A stretch of DNA of 64,000 nucleotides, taken from NCBI RefSeq assembly GCF_000761215.1, contig NZ_CP009438.1, positions 7,234,501-7,298,500 on the forward strand. Reading direction: 5' to 3'. Position 1 is the first letter of the stretch. Each line of letters begins with the position of its first letter. Under the pieces are notes generated by a model. It worked only from the letters and a program-made list of their open reading frames with translations. It searched no databases and was not told the DNA's origin. Both the position numbers and the translations under genes were made by a program. This DNA is from Streptomyces glaucescens (GTDB lineage Bacteria > Actinomycetota > Actinomycetes > Streptomycetales > Streptomycetaceae). Shown here piece after piece: positions 17,369 to 26,040 of this stretch.

Positions 17369-17524
17369 TGTGTACAGCACGTGCAGCGGTGCCGAGGACC
17401 CGGCGCATGTGTACAGCACCCGTAACGGTGCCGAGGACCCGGCGCATGTGTACAGCACCCGTAACGGTGCCGAGGACCCGGCGCGTGTGTACAGCACGCG
17501 TGACGGTGCCGAGGACCCGGCCCG
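17369..17524. repeat. Four 39-bp tandem repeats before the Eis-like gene
   Basis: Units begin at 17369, 17408, 17447 and 17486; each carries TGTGTACAGCAC followed by CGGTGCCGAGGACCCGG. Copies 2 and 3 differ at one end base, and copies 1 and 4 at a few positions. Every copy holds the palindrome TGTACA. The array lies within 7 bp of the proposed start, exactly where a promoter or operator should be. Confidence 0.95.
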
Positions 17525-17634
17525 CGCCGCGGCGACGCCGGTCCCCGCTGCCGTGCGTCGGCCCCCACCGCCGCTTCGCGGTCCACGGCACCGTCATGCC
17601 CGCCCGCGGGTCCGTCCTGGTCGACGAGGCTCCT

Positions 17635-18060
17635 TCAGGGACCGCCGGTGATCTTCTCCGTGATGCGGCCCAGCGCCGCAAGGTCCCCGGGGTCGAACCG
17701 GTCGATGAAGTGCCGTCGCACGGAGACGAGATGGGTCGGGGCTGCTTCCCGCAAGGCCTCCCATCCCGTCGCGGTGAGGACCAGGAGGCAGCCCCTCCCG
17801 TCGGCGGGGTCCGGTGCGCGCCGGATGAGTCCGCGTGCTTCCAGGCGGGTGGCGTGGCGGGACAGCCGGCTGCGTGACCACCCCGTCCTGGCGGCCTGTT
17901 CGCGCAGTGTGCTGGTGCCGTCGGGGCGTTCGGACAAGGTGCTGAGGACCTCGTAGTCCGGCTCGGACAAGCCGTGTGCGGCGAGGTCCTGCGCGGGGGA
18001 GCGGACGGCCGTGTCGCGGACGAGTCGATCGCCGTGCCGATCCGGCGGCCCGGCACGCAC
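17635..18060 (-). CDS. MarR-family transcriptional regulator, short N-terminus
   Basis: From the GTG at 18060 the protein has 141 residues. From residue 22 it matches the MarR winged helix: HGLSEPDYEVLSTLSERPDG, then the recognition region WSRSRLSRHATRLEARGLI and the wing with DPADGRG. About 15-20 residues of the usual N-terminal dimer helix are missing or unrelated, and no ribosome site is visible. A neighbouring frame upstream shows hydrophobic peptide-like sequence, so the 5-prime end may be damaged. MarR proteins are dimeric repressors of nearby stress or export genes; the downstream Eis-like gene on the same strand is a plausible target. It could be a pseudogene. Confidence 0.6.
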   Translation of the reverse strand: MRAGPPDRHGDRLVRDTAVRSPAQDLAAHGLSEPDYEVLSTLSERPDGTSTLREQAARTGWSRSRLSRHATRLEARGLIRRAPDPADGRGCLLVLTATGWEALREAAPTHLVSVRRHFIDRFDPGDLAALGRITEKITGGP

Positions 18061-18197
18061 AGGGCACCGACCGCCGCGCCGCCGAGGGCGAGCCGCCGGA
18101 TGTACGCCGCCGGACCGGCCCGGGACGTCGGTGCCGTCGGGTGCCGCCCCGGTGCTGCTCCGGGGGCGCGCGCCCGTTCCTGGCCGCGGCTCTCGGC

Positions 18198-18776
18198 TCA
18201 GGCGCGCGGGCCGGCGCCGTGCAGCAGGGTGTCGATGATGCGGGTGGCGAGGGCGTCCGGGTCGGCGCCGTCCGCGTCGCCGTGCAGGGACTCCCCGATG
18301 AGCGCGTAGTAGACCCGGCGCACCCATTCGAGGTCGGCCGCTCCGTCGATGAGCTGGTCGTCCTGGGCCCGCTTCAGCACGGCGACGCACTTGCGGGCGA
18401 TGTCCTGGTGGAGGGCGGCGGCCTCGCTGTCCGGGTCGGCCGGCAGCTCGAGGGCGAACGCCCAGGCGCTCTTGACCTGCAGCACGTTGGCCGTGATCCG
18501 GTGCATCGCCACCAGCGGCGGCGCGGTGTCCGGCCTGCCGTCGTCCACCGCCCGGGCGAGCTGGCGGGCGGCGGACGACGCCAGCGCCTCCAGCAGTGCC
18601 TGCCGGTTCGCGAACCGCCGGTGGATCGTCGTGCGGGCCACCCCCGCGGCGGCGGCGATCTGCTCCATGGAAGCGCCGGGTTCTTCGGCGAGCACTCGCT
18701 CGGCCGCTTCCAGGATCGCGCGCACGCTGCGCTCCGCGTCCGCCCGCAGCGATCGTCGTCCCGCCGTCTCACTCAT
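18198..18776 (-). CDS. TetR-family regulator
   Basis: The 192-residue protein starts at the ATG at 18776, which has GGAGG close upstream. The N-terminal HTH is clear: RAILEAAERVLAEEPGASMEQIAAAAGVARTTIHRRFANRQALLEAL (about residues 17-63). The remainder is a helical ligand-binding domain. It is divergent from the SDR/EamA operon at 18917 across a 140-bp gap that contains a dyad. That arrangement suggests it represses the oxidoreductase and exporter and responds to their substrate. Confidence 0.92.
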   Translation of the reverse strand: MSETAGRRSLRADAERSVRAILEAAERVLAEEPGASMEQIAAAAGVARTTIHRRFANRQALLEALASSAARQLARAVDDGRPDTAPPLVAMHRITANVLQVKSAWAFALELPADPDSEAAALHQDIARKCVAVLKRAQDDQLIDGAADLEWVRRVYYALIGESLHGDADGADPDALATRIIDTLLHGAGPRA

Positions 18777-18841
18777 CACGCCTCCTGCTGGACCGCTTGC
18801 CCGCAAACACCATACATCCGTGATGCAGGTCTCCGATATCT

Positions 18842-18857
18842 GCAACAAGCCTGTTGC
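18842..18857. promoter_or_regulatory. Candidate TetR operator
   Basis: GCAACA-AGCC-TGTTGC is a perfect 6-bp dyad with a 4-base centre, midway between the divergent TetR and SDR genes. Its position fits an operator that controls both directions. No binding data exist; a short dyad could arise by chance. Confidence 0.45.
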
Positions 18858-18916
18858 GGTTCAGTGAGTTGGCGATACATACTTCCCCCACTTGCTCTCG
18901 GCTGAAGGAGAAACCC

Positions 18917-19735
18917 GTGCACAGCACCGCCCTCGTCACAGGAGCGTCGTCCGGCCTCGGCGCGGAGTTCGCCGCGCAGCTCGCCGCCCAGGGACACGAC
19001 GTGATCCTGGTGGCGCGCTCCGGAGACCGGCTCGCCGCCCTCGCCGAGCGGCTGACCGCCGAGCACGGCGTCCAGGCCCACGTGCTCGTCCAGGACCTCG
19101 CCGAGCCGGACGCGGCCCGCCGCATCGCCGAGCGGCTGACCGCCCGCGGCTTGAGCGTCGACCTGCTGGTCAACAACGCCGGATTCGGTACCTGTGGCCG
19201 CTTCGAGGAGATCCCCGCGGCCCGCGACCACGACCAGTTGATGGTCAATGTCGTCGCCCTCGTCGACCTCACCCACGCACTCCTGCCCGGCATGCTGGAG
19301 CGCGGCCGCGGGGCGGTCGTCAACGTCGCGTCCAACGCCGCCTTCCAGCCCGCCCCGTACTTCGCCGTCTACGGTGCGGCCAAGGCCTTCGTGCTGAACT
19401 TCGGACTCGCCCTGCGCCAGGAGTACCGCCGGCGTGGCATCCGCGTGCTCACCCTGTGCCCCGGTCCCGTCGAGACCGCCTTCTTCGACACCATCGGCAC
19501 CCGCCGGGCGGCCGTCACCGGCTCCATGACCACCGCGGAGCCCGTCGTGCGCGCCGCGCTGCGCGCGCTGGAGCGCGACCGCGGCTACGTCGCCCCCGGA
19601 CTGGGCAACGCCCTGGCCGCACACCTGACACCCCGCCGCCCCCGGACCCTGGTCGCGGCCGTCGCCGAACGCGTCACCCGCACGGTCCTGGCCGCCTCGC
19701 CCGCCCCCGCGACGTCGCCGGAGCACGCCGCGTGA
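18917..19735 (+). CDS. Short-chain dehydrogenase/reductase
   Basis: The 272-residue protein starts at a GTG seven bases after GAAGGAG. It is a classical SDR with the cofactor loop TGASSGLG (residues 8-15), NNAGFG, the catalytic Ser region NVASNAA and YGAAK (Tyr and Lys). PGPVETAFF follows the active site. It resembles DltE/YqjQ-type ketoreductases of unknown substrate. Its stop overlaps the EamA start by 4 bp, so the two are co-translated, and it lies divergent to the TetR gene. The last 30 residues are basic and Ala-rich. Confidence 0.92.
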   Translation: MHSTALVTGASSGLGAEFAAQLAAQGHDVILVARSGDRLAALAERLTAEHGVQAHVLVQDLAEPDAARRIAERLTARGLSVDLLVNNAGFGTCGRFEEIPAARDHDQLMVNVVALVDLTHALLPGMLERGRGAVVNVASNAAFQPAPYFAVYGAAKAFVLNFGLALRQEYRRRGIRVLTLCPGPVETAFFDTIGTRRAAVTGSMTTAEPVVRAALRALERDRGYVAPGLGNALAAHLTPRRPRTLVAAVAERVTRTVLAASPAPATSPEHAA

Positions 19736-20619
19736 GAACCTCCACCGCCCCTGCCGGCGCCGCCTCGGCGATGCTGCTCGTCGGCACTTCGACCGCGGTG
19801 TCCGCCACCATCGCCGACTATCCGGTCTTCACGGGACAGGCCCTGCGCTATGCCCTCGCGGCGGCGATCCTGCTGGCCGTCGCGGGCCACCGGCGGCTGC
19901 CGCGCGTGCGGTTGACCGCACGGGACATCGGGCTGCTGATCGCGCTGGCCGCCACCGGCCTGGCGGGGTTCAACGTCTTCCTCGTCGAAGCCACCCGGCA
20001 CGCCGGGCCCGCCATGATCGCCGCTGTGGTCGGAGCGGTCCCGCTGGTGCTCGCCCTCGTGGGGCCGCTGCTGGAACGCCGGCGCCCTGCTCCCCGCTCC
20101 GTCGGCGCCGCGATCGTGGTGGCACTCGGCACGGCCGTCGCCGCCGGCCTCGGCTCCGGCAGCGTCAAGGGCCTGCTGCTGTCCCTCGGCGCACTCGCCG
20201 GCGAGGTGGCCTTCTCCCTGCTGGCCGTCCCGCTCCTGCCCAGACTCGGCCCCCTGAGGGTCGCCGCCTACCCCGCCGCCCTGTCCGTACCCATGCTCCT
20301 GGCGGCGGGTCTCACCCTGGACGGCACGGCCTCCCTGCGACTGCCCACACCCGGCCAGGCGGCCGCGTTCGCCTACCTCGGCGCGATCGTCACCGCTGCC
20401 GCCTTCTTCCTCTGGTACGACGCGCTGCGCCGCCTCGGCGCCGACCGCGCGGGCCTCTTCGCCGGCCTGGTACCGGTGGGCGCACTGCTCACCACCGTCG
20501 CGCTCGGCCTCGGCCACGCGGGTCCCGCCGATGTCACGGGCGCCCTGCTCGTCGCGGCAGGCGTCGCCGTCGGCATGGGACCACGACAACCCCGCCCCGG
20601 TGTCCACGAGCCGGCCTGA
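19732..20619 (+). CDS. EamA-family (DMT) transporter
   Basis: A 295-residue membrane protein with about ten hydrophobic segments arranged as two EamA repeats. Cues include FTGQALRYALAAAILLAV in the first half and AYLGAIVTAAAFFLWYDALRRLG in the second. Translation begins at the GTG inside the GTGA overlap with the SDR gene. DMT proteins export amino acids or small metabolites. Coupling to an SDR and a divergent TetR gene suggests a regulated modification-and-export pair. The substrate is unknown. Confidence 0.9.
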   Translation: MRTSTAPAGAASAMLLVGTSTAVSATIADYPVFTGQALRYALAAAILLAVAGHRRLPRVRLTARDIGLLIALAATGLAGFNVFLVEATRHAGPAMIAAVVGAVPLVLALVGPLLERRRPAPRSVGAAIVVALGTAVAAGLGSGSVKGLLLSLGALAGEVAFSLLAVPLLPRLGPLRVAAYPAALSVPMLLAAGLTLDGTASLRLPTPGQAAAFAYLGAIVTAAAFFLWYDALRRLGADRAGLFAGLVPVGALLTTVALGLGHAGPADVTGALLVAAGVAVGMGPRQPRPGVHEPA

Positions 20620-20846
20620 TCAGTGTGTCGCGCCACCGCCCCCGCGCACACCCGCACGCCGCATCCGTGTCACTCCGTCAGAACCCCGCGCCGGCTCCAC
20701 GGTACCCGGCCCCGCCACGCCACACACCGACAGGCGTCCGCCGAGGCGGCGTTGGGCGGGTGCGGAACCAACCCGGCCCGCACAATGAGCAGTTGACGAC
20801 CCGGTCCGGATGCCGTGACGCGCCACCGACGAAGAGGAGCACACCC

Positions 20847-21731
20847 GTGACACAGGCACCGCCCTTCCTGCTCGAACGCCTGCACGCGGCCGGACTGAGC
20901 GACGTCGTCGCCGTCGAGCCGGCCACGGGAGGCCTCGCCGCGACCGCGGGGCTCGCACGCCGCACCGACGGCACGTCGGTGTTCGTCAAGGGGTTCGGCG
21001 AGCCGCCGTCGGACGAGGCCTTCACCGCGGAGGCCGAAGGACTCACCGCGCTGCGCGAAGCGGGCGGCGTCGCCACCCCCGAGATCGTCCTCGCGGACCG
21101 AGACCTGCTCGTGCTGTCCGTGCTGCGGCCCCGGCCGGCCACCGAGGCCTTCTGGGAGCAGCTCGCGCGCACGCTCGCCCGCCTGCACACCACCACGCGG
21201 CACCCCCGATTCGGGTGGCACCGGGACAACTGGCTGGGCCGCCGTCGGCAGGTCAACACCTGGAACGACGACGGGTTCGAGTTCTTCGCCCAGCACCGCC
21301 TGCTGCGCTGGCTCGGCGAGCGGCGCGTCCGGGAGGCGCTCGACCCCGCGGACCGGGCGGCGCTGGAGCGGCTGTGCGACCGGCTGCCGGAACTGCTGCC
21401 GGTCAAACCCGCGTGCCTGACGCACGGCGACCTGTGGGCACAGAACGTCATGGCCGCCCCCGACGGGCGGCCCGCGCTGATCGACCCGGCCGTTTCCTAC
21501 ACCTGGGCCGAGGTCGACCTGGCCCACCTGTGGACGACGGCGCCGCCGCCCGAGGCGCACGGCTTCTTCGAGCTGTACGCCGAGCTGACCGGGCTCGACC
21601 GCGGCTGGCGCGAACGCATGCCCATCATCCAGCTGCGCCAGCACCTGGCCGTGACAGCCCAGTTCGACCCCGACTGGGGCGCCGCCGACCTGGTGCGCGC
21701 CACGCTCGCCCCGTTCCGGAGGCGGCCCTGA
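20847..21731 (+). CDS. Fructosamine-3-kinase-like protein
   Basis: The 294-residue protein starts at a GTG after AGAGGAG. It has an aminoglycoside-phosphotransferase/kinase fold: a nucleotide lysine in VFVKGF, the catalytic loop HGDLWAQNVM and the metal-binding IDPAVSYTWAEVDLAHLW. RHPRFGWHRDNWLG is the family signature of fructosamine kinases. These enzymes phosphorylate sugar-amine adducts on proteins or amino acids so that they break down. The gene is 227 bp past the EamA gene and probably has its own promoter. The substrate could also be an unrelated ketosamine. Confidence 0.9.
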   Translation: MTQAPPFLLERLHAAGLSDVVAVEPATGGLAATAGLARRTDGTSVFVKGFGEPPSDEAFTAEAEGLTALREAGGVATPEIVLADRDLLVLSVLRPRPATEAFWEQLARTLARLHTTTRHPRFGWHRDNWLGRRRQVNTWNDDGFEFFAQHRLLRWLGERRVREALDPADRAALERLCDRLPELLPVKPACLTHGDLWAQNVMAAPDGRPALIDPAVSYTWAEVDLAHLWTTAPPPEAHGFFELYAELTGLDRGWRERMPIIQLRQHLAVTAQFDPDWGAADLVRATLAPFRRRP

Positions 21732-22086
21732 GCCGCAGCGCGAAGCCACGGCGCAACCGCGCGCCTCGGTGCCCCGACCGCGCGGGCCCGTTCGCCGGAC
21801 CGCCCAACCCCCGCCCGCGCGGCGGGTGCCGCACCGCACGGCGTGCTACGGCACCCGCCCCGGACCCACGTCCGTGCCGGGCCCGTACGGTGCGCGCACG
21901 GTCGGGCCCGTCCCGGCTCGCCGCCCGGCCGCGAAGGACCCTTCGGCTTCGCGAAGCCACGGCCCGCACGGCCGAGGCCGCCCGACTGCGCCCACGCCGG
22001 ACCACCGCCGTCGGAGCGGGCGGTGACGCCGTACCGCCGACCCGGCTCGGCGCTGGGACCCGCGCGGGGAGGGCAGAACCCGGCGA
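21732..22086. other. Gene-free region between convergent genes
   Basis: This 355-bp stretch has no supported gene. It contains a 14-bp palindrome GGCTTCGCGAAGCC at 21945-21958 and several GCGAAGCC/CGCACGG near-repeats. It separates a plus-strand gene from a minus-strand gene and may hold weak terminators for both. Confidence 0.5.
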
Positions 22087-22797
22087 TCAGATCACGGCAT
22101 CGCCGGCCGGCGGGGGCACGGCACGCGGGCGGACGACCATGAGGGGGCCTTCCAGGGCCGCCACCATGGCGAAGGGAAACCGGTCGACCTCGAGACACAG
22201 TGCGACGTCGTCGGGATGAGCCCCCTGGCGTACGCCTTGCGCCAGCTCGGCGGCGGCACGTGACCCGGCAGCGCGACGGAGGAACGCGGTCGCGTCCGTC
22301 CCGGCCTCGGTGGCCCTGCGAGCGATGTACTGCGCGCACGCCAGATCCTCCTCGGCCTGGCCGTCCTCACCCGTCACCACGAACGTGACACCGCTGCTCC
22401 TGCGGGTCCGCAGGAGCCGCGCCGTGGCCTCCGCCACCACGAAGCCGGCGCACAGCACCAGCGACGCGTCCTTGACCGCGAGGGCGCCGACCGTCCCTGC
22501 CGTGGTCTTCTGCACGACGGTCCGCCCGCGAAGGTCGGCGGACCGCAGCAGCCCGGGCGAGTTGACCATGTCGAACCCGGGCGCGGGCGGCCCGTCCTTG
22601 AGCGCCGCCCAATCCGGGTGGCGCGCCTTGAGCGCCAGCGCTTCGTCCAGCGACTCGGCGAGAACGATCCGCTCCGCCCCCTGCGCGAAGGCCCAGGCCG
22701 CCACCGTGAAGGCACGCATGACGTCGACCACGACCGCCACGGCCGGGACTTCGGCCAGCTCGGCGATGCCGACGAAACGAGAGTCCATGCCGGCCAT
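22087..22797 (-). CDS. ComB-like 2-phosphosulfolactate phosphatase family protein
   Basis: A protein of about 236 residues from the ATG at 22797; the ATG at 22788 and an upstream GTG are possible alternatives. The N-terminal VVVDVMRAFTVAAWAFAQGAERI matches the ComB pattern DVxRATT. FDMVNSPG and the VQKTTAGTVGA loop are also family features. ComB proteins hydrolyse phosphosulfolactate in coenzyme M synthesis, which Streptomyces does not make, so the family member here probably acts on another phosphate ester. It is divergent from the ABC exporter operon. The assignment to the superfamily is firm; the substrate is unknown. Confidence 0.85.
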   Translation of the reverse strand: MAGMDSRFVGIAELAEVPAVAVVVDVMRAFTVAAWAFAQGAERIVLAESLDEALALKARHPDWAALKDGPPAPGFDMVNSPGLLRSADLRGRTVVQKTTAGTVGALAVKDASLVLCAGFVVAEATARLLRTRRSSGVTFVVTGEDGQAEEDLACAQYIARRATEAGTDATAFLRRAAGSRAAAELAQGVRQGAHPDDVALCLEVDRFPFAMVAALEGPLMVVRPRAVPPPAGDAVI

Positions 22798-23000
22798 GCT
22801 CGCGGACACCCGCCCCCCGACACCCGGGAAGTGAGCCACGTCACACAGGCGCACCGGGATGCGGCACCTCCGGCCGGGGCATCCCGGACAGGCACCGGAA
22901 CCGGGCCGCGGAGGTACCCCGCCATCAACCGATCGGCTGATGCCGCTTCGAGCGCGATGGCCGATGTCCCCCTCCGCGCTGCCCCGGCATGCTCTTGCAC

Positions 23001-23903
23001 ATGTCGATCATCCAAGTCAGCGGCCTGCACAAGGCGTACGGGGGCAGGAAGGCCGTCGACGGCGTCTCCTTCGCCGTCGAGGAGGGGGAGATCTTCGGGA
23101 TCCTCGGCCCCAACGGTGCCGGCAAGTCCACCACCGTCGAGTGCGTGGAGGGACTGCGCCGCCCCGACAGCGGCAGTGTCCGTGTCGCCGGGTACGACCC
23201 CGCCACCGACCGCGGCCCCCTCACCCGCATCCTCGGCGCCCAGCTCCAGGACAGCGAACTCCAGCCCAAGATCACCGTCAGGGAGGCGCTGGAGCTGTAC
23301 GCGGCCTGCTGCCCCGAACCCGCCGACTGGCACGCCCTCGCCGAACGCCTCGGACTCACCGACCGGCTCCGCACCCGCTTCGCGAAGCTCTCCGGCGGCC
23401 AGAAGCAGCGGCTGTTCATCGCGCTCGCCCTGATCGGCAACCCCCGCATCGTCGTCCTGGACGAGCTGACCACCGGGCTCGACCCACGCGCCCGCCGCGA
23501 CACCTGGCAGCTCGTCGAGGACGTCCGCGACAGCGGTGTCACCGTGCTGCTGGTCACGCACTTCATGGAGGAGGCACAGCGCCTGTGTGACCGGATCGCC
23601 CTGCTCGACAAGGGCCGCGTCACCGCGCTGGACACCCCGGCCGGGCTGATCGGCCGGACCAGGAGCGGCATGGCGATCTCCTTCCGTCCCTCGGCGCCGC
23701 TGGACACCCGGCCGCTGGCGGACCTGCCGTCGGTCACATCCGTGAAGGAGGACGACGGCCGGATCGTCGTCGACGGCACCGACGAAACGGTCCACGCGCT
23801 GCTGTCGTTCCTCGCCGGGCAGAAGATCACCGCCCGTCAACTGCGCATCACCGAGGCCACCCTGGACGACGCCTACCTCGACCTGACGGGACCGGACGCA
23901 TGA
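23001..23903 (+). CDS. ABC exporter ATP-binding protein
   Basis: The protein has 300 residues from the ATG at 23001; an in-frame ATG at 22989 is possible, and neither has a good ribosome site. It has Walker A GPNGAGKST, signature LSGGQKQR, Walker B IVVLDELTTGLDP and a switch His (LLVTHFMEEA). A DrrA-type C-terminal extension follows. Such ATPases power ABC-2 exporters for drugs or lipids. It overlaps the permease gene by 4 bp and heads an operon with a sensor kinase and response regulator, a layout common in antibiotic-resistance modules. Confidence 0.94.
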   Translation: MSIIQVSGLHKAYGGRKAVDGVSFAVEEGEIFGILGPNGAGKSTTVECVEGLRRPDSGSVRVAGYDPATDRGPLTRILGAQLQDSELQPKITVREALELYAACCPEPADWHALAERLGLTDRLRTRFAKLSGGQKQRLFIALALIGNPRIVVLDELTTGLDPRARRDTWQLVEDVRDSGVTVLLVTHFMEEAQRLCDRIALLDKGRVTALDTPAGLIGRTRSGMAISFRPSAPLDTRPLADLPSVTSVKEDDGRIVVDGTDETVHALLSFLAGQKITARQLRITEATLDDAYLDLTGPDA

Positions 23904-24682
23904 CCGCCACCCTCGCCGCCCGCACCCGCGCCACCGCCGTCAAGGGCAGCGCCACCGCCGTCCTGCGGGCCGAAGCACGGCTCTTCCTGCGAGAACCCGC
24001 CGCCCTGGTGTGGATCCTCGCCTTCCCCACGGTCCTGCTGTGCATCCTGGGTTCCATCCCGTCCTTCCGGGAGCCGTCGGACGACCTGAACGGCCTGCGC
24101 GTCGTGGACCTGTACGTCCCCATCGCCGTTCTGCTCACCGTGATCATGGCCGGCATCCAGGCCATGCCGCCGGTCCTGACCGGCTACCGCGAGCGGGGCA
24201 TCCTGCGCCGCATGTCCACCACACCCGTGCGGCCGGGCGCACTCATCGGCGCGCAGATCGTGTTGCACGGCGCCGCCGCGGCCCTGTCCGCCTCGCTCGC
24301 CCTCACGGTGGGCCGCATCGTGTTCGACGTGGCCCTGCCCCGCCAGTTCCCCGGGTACCTGCTGGCCTTCGCGCTTGCCGCCCTGGCCACCCTGGCTCTC
24401 GGCGGCACCGTGTCCGCCGTGAGCCGCACCACGAAGATCACGCAGGCGGTAGGGTCGGTGGTGTTCTTCCCGGCCATGTTCACCTCCGGCGTCTGGCTGC
24501 CCGTCGCGGCCATGCCCGACGCCCTCCGGCGCATCGTGGGACTGACTCCTCTCGGTGCCGCCGCGCAGGCCCTCGACACGGCCGCCGCGGGCGACTGGCC
24601 GAGCTGGACGCACCTCGGGGTCATGGCGCTGTGGACGGTGCTGCTGACCACCGCGGCCCGACGCTGGTTCAAGTGGGAGTAG
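23900..24682 (+). CDS. ABC-2 type permease
   Basis: A 260-residue protein with six hydrophobic segments. The ABC-2 hallmark RERGILRRMSTTPVRP sits after the second helix, and FTSGVWLPVAAMP precedes the last ones. Its ATG overlaps the ATPase stop (ATGA), so the two are made together and form the exporter. Length and topology are typical of DrrB-like permeases. Confidence 0.93.
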   Translation: MTATLAARTRATAVKGSATAVLRAEARLFLREPAALVWILAFPTVLLCILGSIPSFREPSDDLNGLRVVDLYVPIAVLLTVIMAGIQAMPPVLTGYRERGILRRMSTTPVRPGALIGAQIVLHGAAAALSASLALTVGRIVFDVALPRQFPGYLLAFALAALATLALGGTVSAVSRTTKITQAVGSVVFFPAMFTSGVWLPVAAMPDALRRIVGLTPLGAAAQALDTAAAGDWPSWTHLGVMALWTVLLTTAARRWFKWE

Positions 24683-24693
24683 GACACGCAGGC

Positions 24694-26040
24694 ATGAGGA
24701 CGACGGCCCGGGGCCCCGACCCGACGACGGTCGAGGAACGCTGGGCGCAGTTCTTCCGGTACGGCCCGTACGTCCTCCTGGGCCTCGCCACCCTCATCGC
24801 GGCCGCTGCCGCCGACGCGGTGATGACCCGCCCGGAGATGTACCTCGCGGGAGGTCTGGTGCCGGCCTCACTGGCCCTCCAGGCGTGGTGGACGCGGACC
24901 GTGCCCCGCCTGCTGGCCCGCCACGCCACGACGGACGCCGCCGACAGCGGCACCCGGAGCGGCGACCCCGTCCGCACGCCCGAGGCCGGCACCGGCGTCC
25001 GCGACGGCGTGCTGCCCGGGGGCACCACCGCGGGATACGTCTACTTCACGCTGCGCACCGTGCTCGCCCTCGCACTCACCTGGCTCAACCCCCTGTTCTC
25101 CATCTACGCGTTCCTCGGCTACCTCGAAGCCGGACGGCTGCTGCCGCCACGCGCCGCCCGGGCCGGACTCCTGGTCACCGCCGTCATCATGGCCGGTTCC
25201 CAGTCCGGCGGACTGCCGCCCACCTCCCTGGTGAACTGGCTGCTCTTCGGCGGGCTGTTCCTCCTCCACACGGTGCTCGTCACCGTCATGACCCACCTCG
25301 AGGCGAAGGAGGCCGAGAAGGCCGAGGAGCGGGCCGAGACCATCCAGGCCCTGGAGACGGCGCTCGCCGAGAACGCCGCTCTCCACGCCCAGCTCGTCGT
25401 CCAGGCACGGGAGGCGGGCGTGGCCGACGAACGCCGCCGCCTCGCCGCCGAGATCCACGACACCATCGCCCAGGGCCTGACCGGCATCATCGCTCAGCTC
25501 CAGGTGGCCTCCTCCACCACCGACCCGGAAGTGGCCCGCGAACACCTGGACCGTGCCCAGGAGTTGGCCCGCCAGTCCCTCGGCGAGGCCAGGCGCTCCG
25601 TGCACAACCTCTCCCCGGCCGCCCTGGAACACCACACGCTCCCCGAAGCACTCGAGGAGATGGTCGCCCAGTGGTCCGCACGCACCGGCGTCACCGCCCG
25701 GTTCACCGTCACCGGCACCGAGGAGCCCCTGCACGAGGAGATCGCCGCCACCCTGCTGCGGATCACCCAGGAAGCCCTCGCCAACACCGCCCGGCACGCC
25801 GGTGCGGGCCGCGCAGGCGTGACGCTGTCCTACATGGGCGACGAGGTCACCCTGGACATACGGGACGACGGGCGCGGCTTCAGCCCCCTCGCCGTACCGC
25901 CGCGCACCGGCAGCGGCGGCTTCGGCCTCGACGGGATGCGGGCCCGCGCCCAGCGCGTCGCGGGCACCCTCGCCGTCGAGTCGGAACCTTCCCAAGGCAC
26001 CGCGATCAGTGCTCGCGTACCGTTGGTGCGCCATGACTGA
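24694..26040 (+). CDS. NarL-family sensor histidine kinase
   Basis: The 448-residue protein starts at an ATG 12 bp after the permease stop. It has about five or six membrane segments in residues 25-200, then a short coiled coil rich in Glu/Ala. A HisKA_3 dimerisation helix carries the phosphorylated H255 (ERRRLAAEIHDTIAQGLTG), and a HATPase_c domain follows with N-box ITQEALANTARHA and G-boxes DDGRGF and GFGLDGM. It would autophosphorylate in response to a membrane signal and phosphorylate the regulator encoded next, whose start it overlaps by 8 bp. Kinases beside ABC exporters of this type often sense cell-envelope or drug stress. Confidence 0.93.
   Translation: MRTTARGPDPTTVEERWAQFFRYGPYVLLGLATLIAAAAADAVMTRPEMYLAGGLVPASLALQAWWTRTVPRLLARHATTDAADSGTRSGDPVRTPEAGTGVRDGVLPGGTTAGYVYFTLRTVLALALTWLNPLFSIYAFLGYLEAGRLLPPRAARAGLLVTAVIMAGSQSGGLPPTSLVNWLLFGGLFLLHTVLVTVMTHLEAKEAEKAEERAETIQALETALAENAALHAQLVVQAREAGVADERRRLAAEIHDTIAQGLTGIIAQLQVASSTTDPEVAREHLDRAQELARQSLGEARRSVHNLSPAALEHHTLPEALEEMVAQWSARTGVTARFTVTGTEEPLHEEIAATLLRITQEALANTARHAGAGRAGVTLSYMGDEVTLDIRDDGRGFSPLAVPPRTGSGGFGLDGMRARAQRVAGTLAVESEPSQGTAISARVPLVRHD

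Noticed and set aside
17369..17524. Reading the 39-bp repeats as a CRISPR array
   Set aside because: There are no spacers; units are directly adjacent.
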